From contig NZ_JAAOLY010000015.1 in the NCBI RefSeq assembly GCF_011601275.1, positions 1 through 64,000 of the forward strand: a stretch of DNA of 64,000 bases, written 5' to 3'. The stretch is from Janthinobacterium lividum. GTDB taxonomy: Bacteria > Pseudomonadota > Gammaproteobacteria > Burkholderiales > Burkholderiaceae_D. Position 1 is the first letter of the stretch. Every line of letters starts with the position of its first letter. Below the pieces are notes generated by a model. The model saw only the letters and a list, made by a program, of their open reading frames with translations. It was not told the origin of the DNA and did not search any database. Below, piece after piece: positions 63,191 to 64,000 of this stretch. The translations under genes and the position numbers were made by a program.

Positions 63191-64000
63191 GATGGTTCCT
63201 CTTGATTCAGTGACGCCTTCTCGGGCAAAGTAATTCCCGGGAAAGTCTTGATGACGGCCGCGTCGTCCTCGCCGCCAAAACCTGCAGCTGACGCCTGCAT
63301 GAACATCTGGTGCGCCGTGGCAGACAGCGGCAATGGAAACACGCTTTTCTTCGCGTAATCGAGCACGATACCCAAATCCTTGACGAAGATATTCACGGCC
63401 GACAGCGGCGTGTAGTCGCCTTTCAGAATGTGCGGCACGCGGTTCTGGAACATCCAGGAACTGCCGGCGCTGTTTGAAATGACTTCGTACAGGGCATCCG
63501 GGTCGCAGCCCGCGCGCAAGCCCAGCGCCATCGCTTCGGCGGCAGCGGCGATGTGCACGCCGGCGAGCAACTGGTTGATCATCTTGACTTTCGAACCCTG
63601 GCCCGGCTGTTCGCCCAGGCGGTACAGCTTGGCGCAGATGGCGTCAAAAATGCCGGCGCAAGCGTCGAATGCATCGGGCGCGCCGGCCGCCATGACCGAC
63701 ATCTCGCCGGCTTGCGCCTTGGCCGCGCCGCCGGAAATGGGCGCATCGATGAAGCGCAATCCCATGTCTGCCAGGCGCGCGCCGAGGGTTTCGGCAAACT
63801 CCGGCGCCACGGTGGCGCAGGCGATCACCACGCTGCCCGGCGCCAGCGTGCTGGCCGCACCGTGTTCGCCAAACAGCACGGCTTCCGTCTGCTGCGCATT
63901 GACGACGACGATCAGCAAGGCTTGCACCTGCGCCGCCAGCGAGGCGGGAGACTGCGCCGCATGGGCGCCCTGGTCGACCAGCGTTTGCACGGTTTCGGGC
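63187..64000 (-). CDS. ltnD: L-threonate dehydrogenase LtnD (5' end cut off)
   Basis: About 270 C-terminal residues of a 3-hydroxyisobutyrate dehydrogenase-type NAD enzyme; the start and Rossmann motif lie beyond the window edge. DAPISGGAAKAQAGEM is the conserved substrate loop and GSKVKMINQLLAG holds the catalytic Lys. With otnK, otnC and otnI downstream it is best read as LtnD, oxidising L-threonate to the 2-oxo acid, though D-threonate or erythronate specificity is possible. Confidence 0.85.
   Translation of the reverse strand, partial: PETVQTLVDQGAHAAQSPASLAAQVQALLIVVVNAQQTEAVLFGEHGAASTLAPGSVVIACATVAPEFAETLGARLADMGLRFIDAPISGGAAKAQAGEMSVMAAGAPDAFDACAGIFDAICAKLYRLGEQPGQGSKVKMINQLLAGVHIAAAAEAMALGLRAGCDPDALYEVISNSAGSSWMFQNRVPHILKGDYTPLSAVNIFVKDLGIVLDYAKKSVFPLPLSATAHQMFMQASAAGFGGEDDAAVIKTFPGITLPEKASLNQEEPS

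Overview
This 64 kb window is high-GC, densely packed bacterial chromosome. It most resembles the Oxalobacteraceae (Janthinobacterium, Massilia or Duganella type) within the Burkholderiales. That placement is an inference from gene content: a complete isc operon with an IscR box, a Burkholderiales-like type VI secretion (T6SS) locus, the MaiA/FAH pair and a GMC/cytochrome c/gamma dehydrogenase operon. No rRNA gene is present to confirm it. Most of the window is ordinary, well-conserved chromosome.

Layout. 0-2 kb: tail of a Pro/Ala-rich protein, an RDD membrane protein, a group III truncated haemoglobin and a divergent pseudouridine synthase. 2.1-8.9 kb: the iron-sulfur operon on the minus strand, in the order iscR-iscS-iscU-iscA-hscB-hscA-fdx-iscX, followed by an overlapping methyltransferase. 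A near-perfect type 1 IscR site lies upstream of iscR. 9-10.4 kb: a NADAR-domain protein and a UDG-fold protein with a changed catalytic motif. 10.6-12.4 kb: a membrane diguanylate cyclase. 12.4-15.7 kb: maleylacetoacetate isomerase, fumarylacetoacetase and a VOC protein, opposite a LysR regulator. 15.8-20.2 kb: a ChaC-like cyclotransferase, a PA0069-type radical SAM protein behind a LexA box, a DTW-domain tRNA modification enzyme and a chemoreceptor.

20.5-39.8 kb holds the T6SS locus. tssB, tssC, hcp, tssE, tssH and tssA run left from a central divergent promoter region, and tssJ, tssK and tssL run right. An OmpA protein, tagF, tssM and a TagX-like M15 peptidase face the tssJKL genes. tssF, tssG, vgrG and PAAR are absent from the window, although the rest of the core is intact. 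Sheath, tube, ClpV, the membrane complex and two baseplate proteins (TssE, TssK) are therefore here, while the remaining baseplate and spike must be encoded elsewhere if the machine works.

39.8-52.5 kb: small metabolic genes, a GntR regulator facing a purine permease, a GtrA protein, and a three-subunit periplasmic dehydrogenase (small subunit, GMC flavoprotein, triheme cytochrome c) behind a promoter with a LacI-type operator. Next to it is a small locus with a PRMT-like methyltransferase opposite three overlapping genes: an acetyltransferase, an Asp/Asn hydroxylase and a sulfotransferase-like protein. This locus is the best candidate in the window for an undescribed tailoring system. Four identical tRNA-Asn genes, each with its own promoter and terminator, lie at 41.8, 52.6, 54.2 and 54.4 kb.

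54.6-64 kb: an aromatic/aspartate aminotransferase opposite uvrB, a frameshifted DUF3224 gene opposite an AraC-type regulator, and a denD-otnI-otnC-otnK-ltnD operon for four-carbon sugar acids (threonate/erythronate). The last gene of that operon is cut by the window edge.
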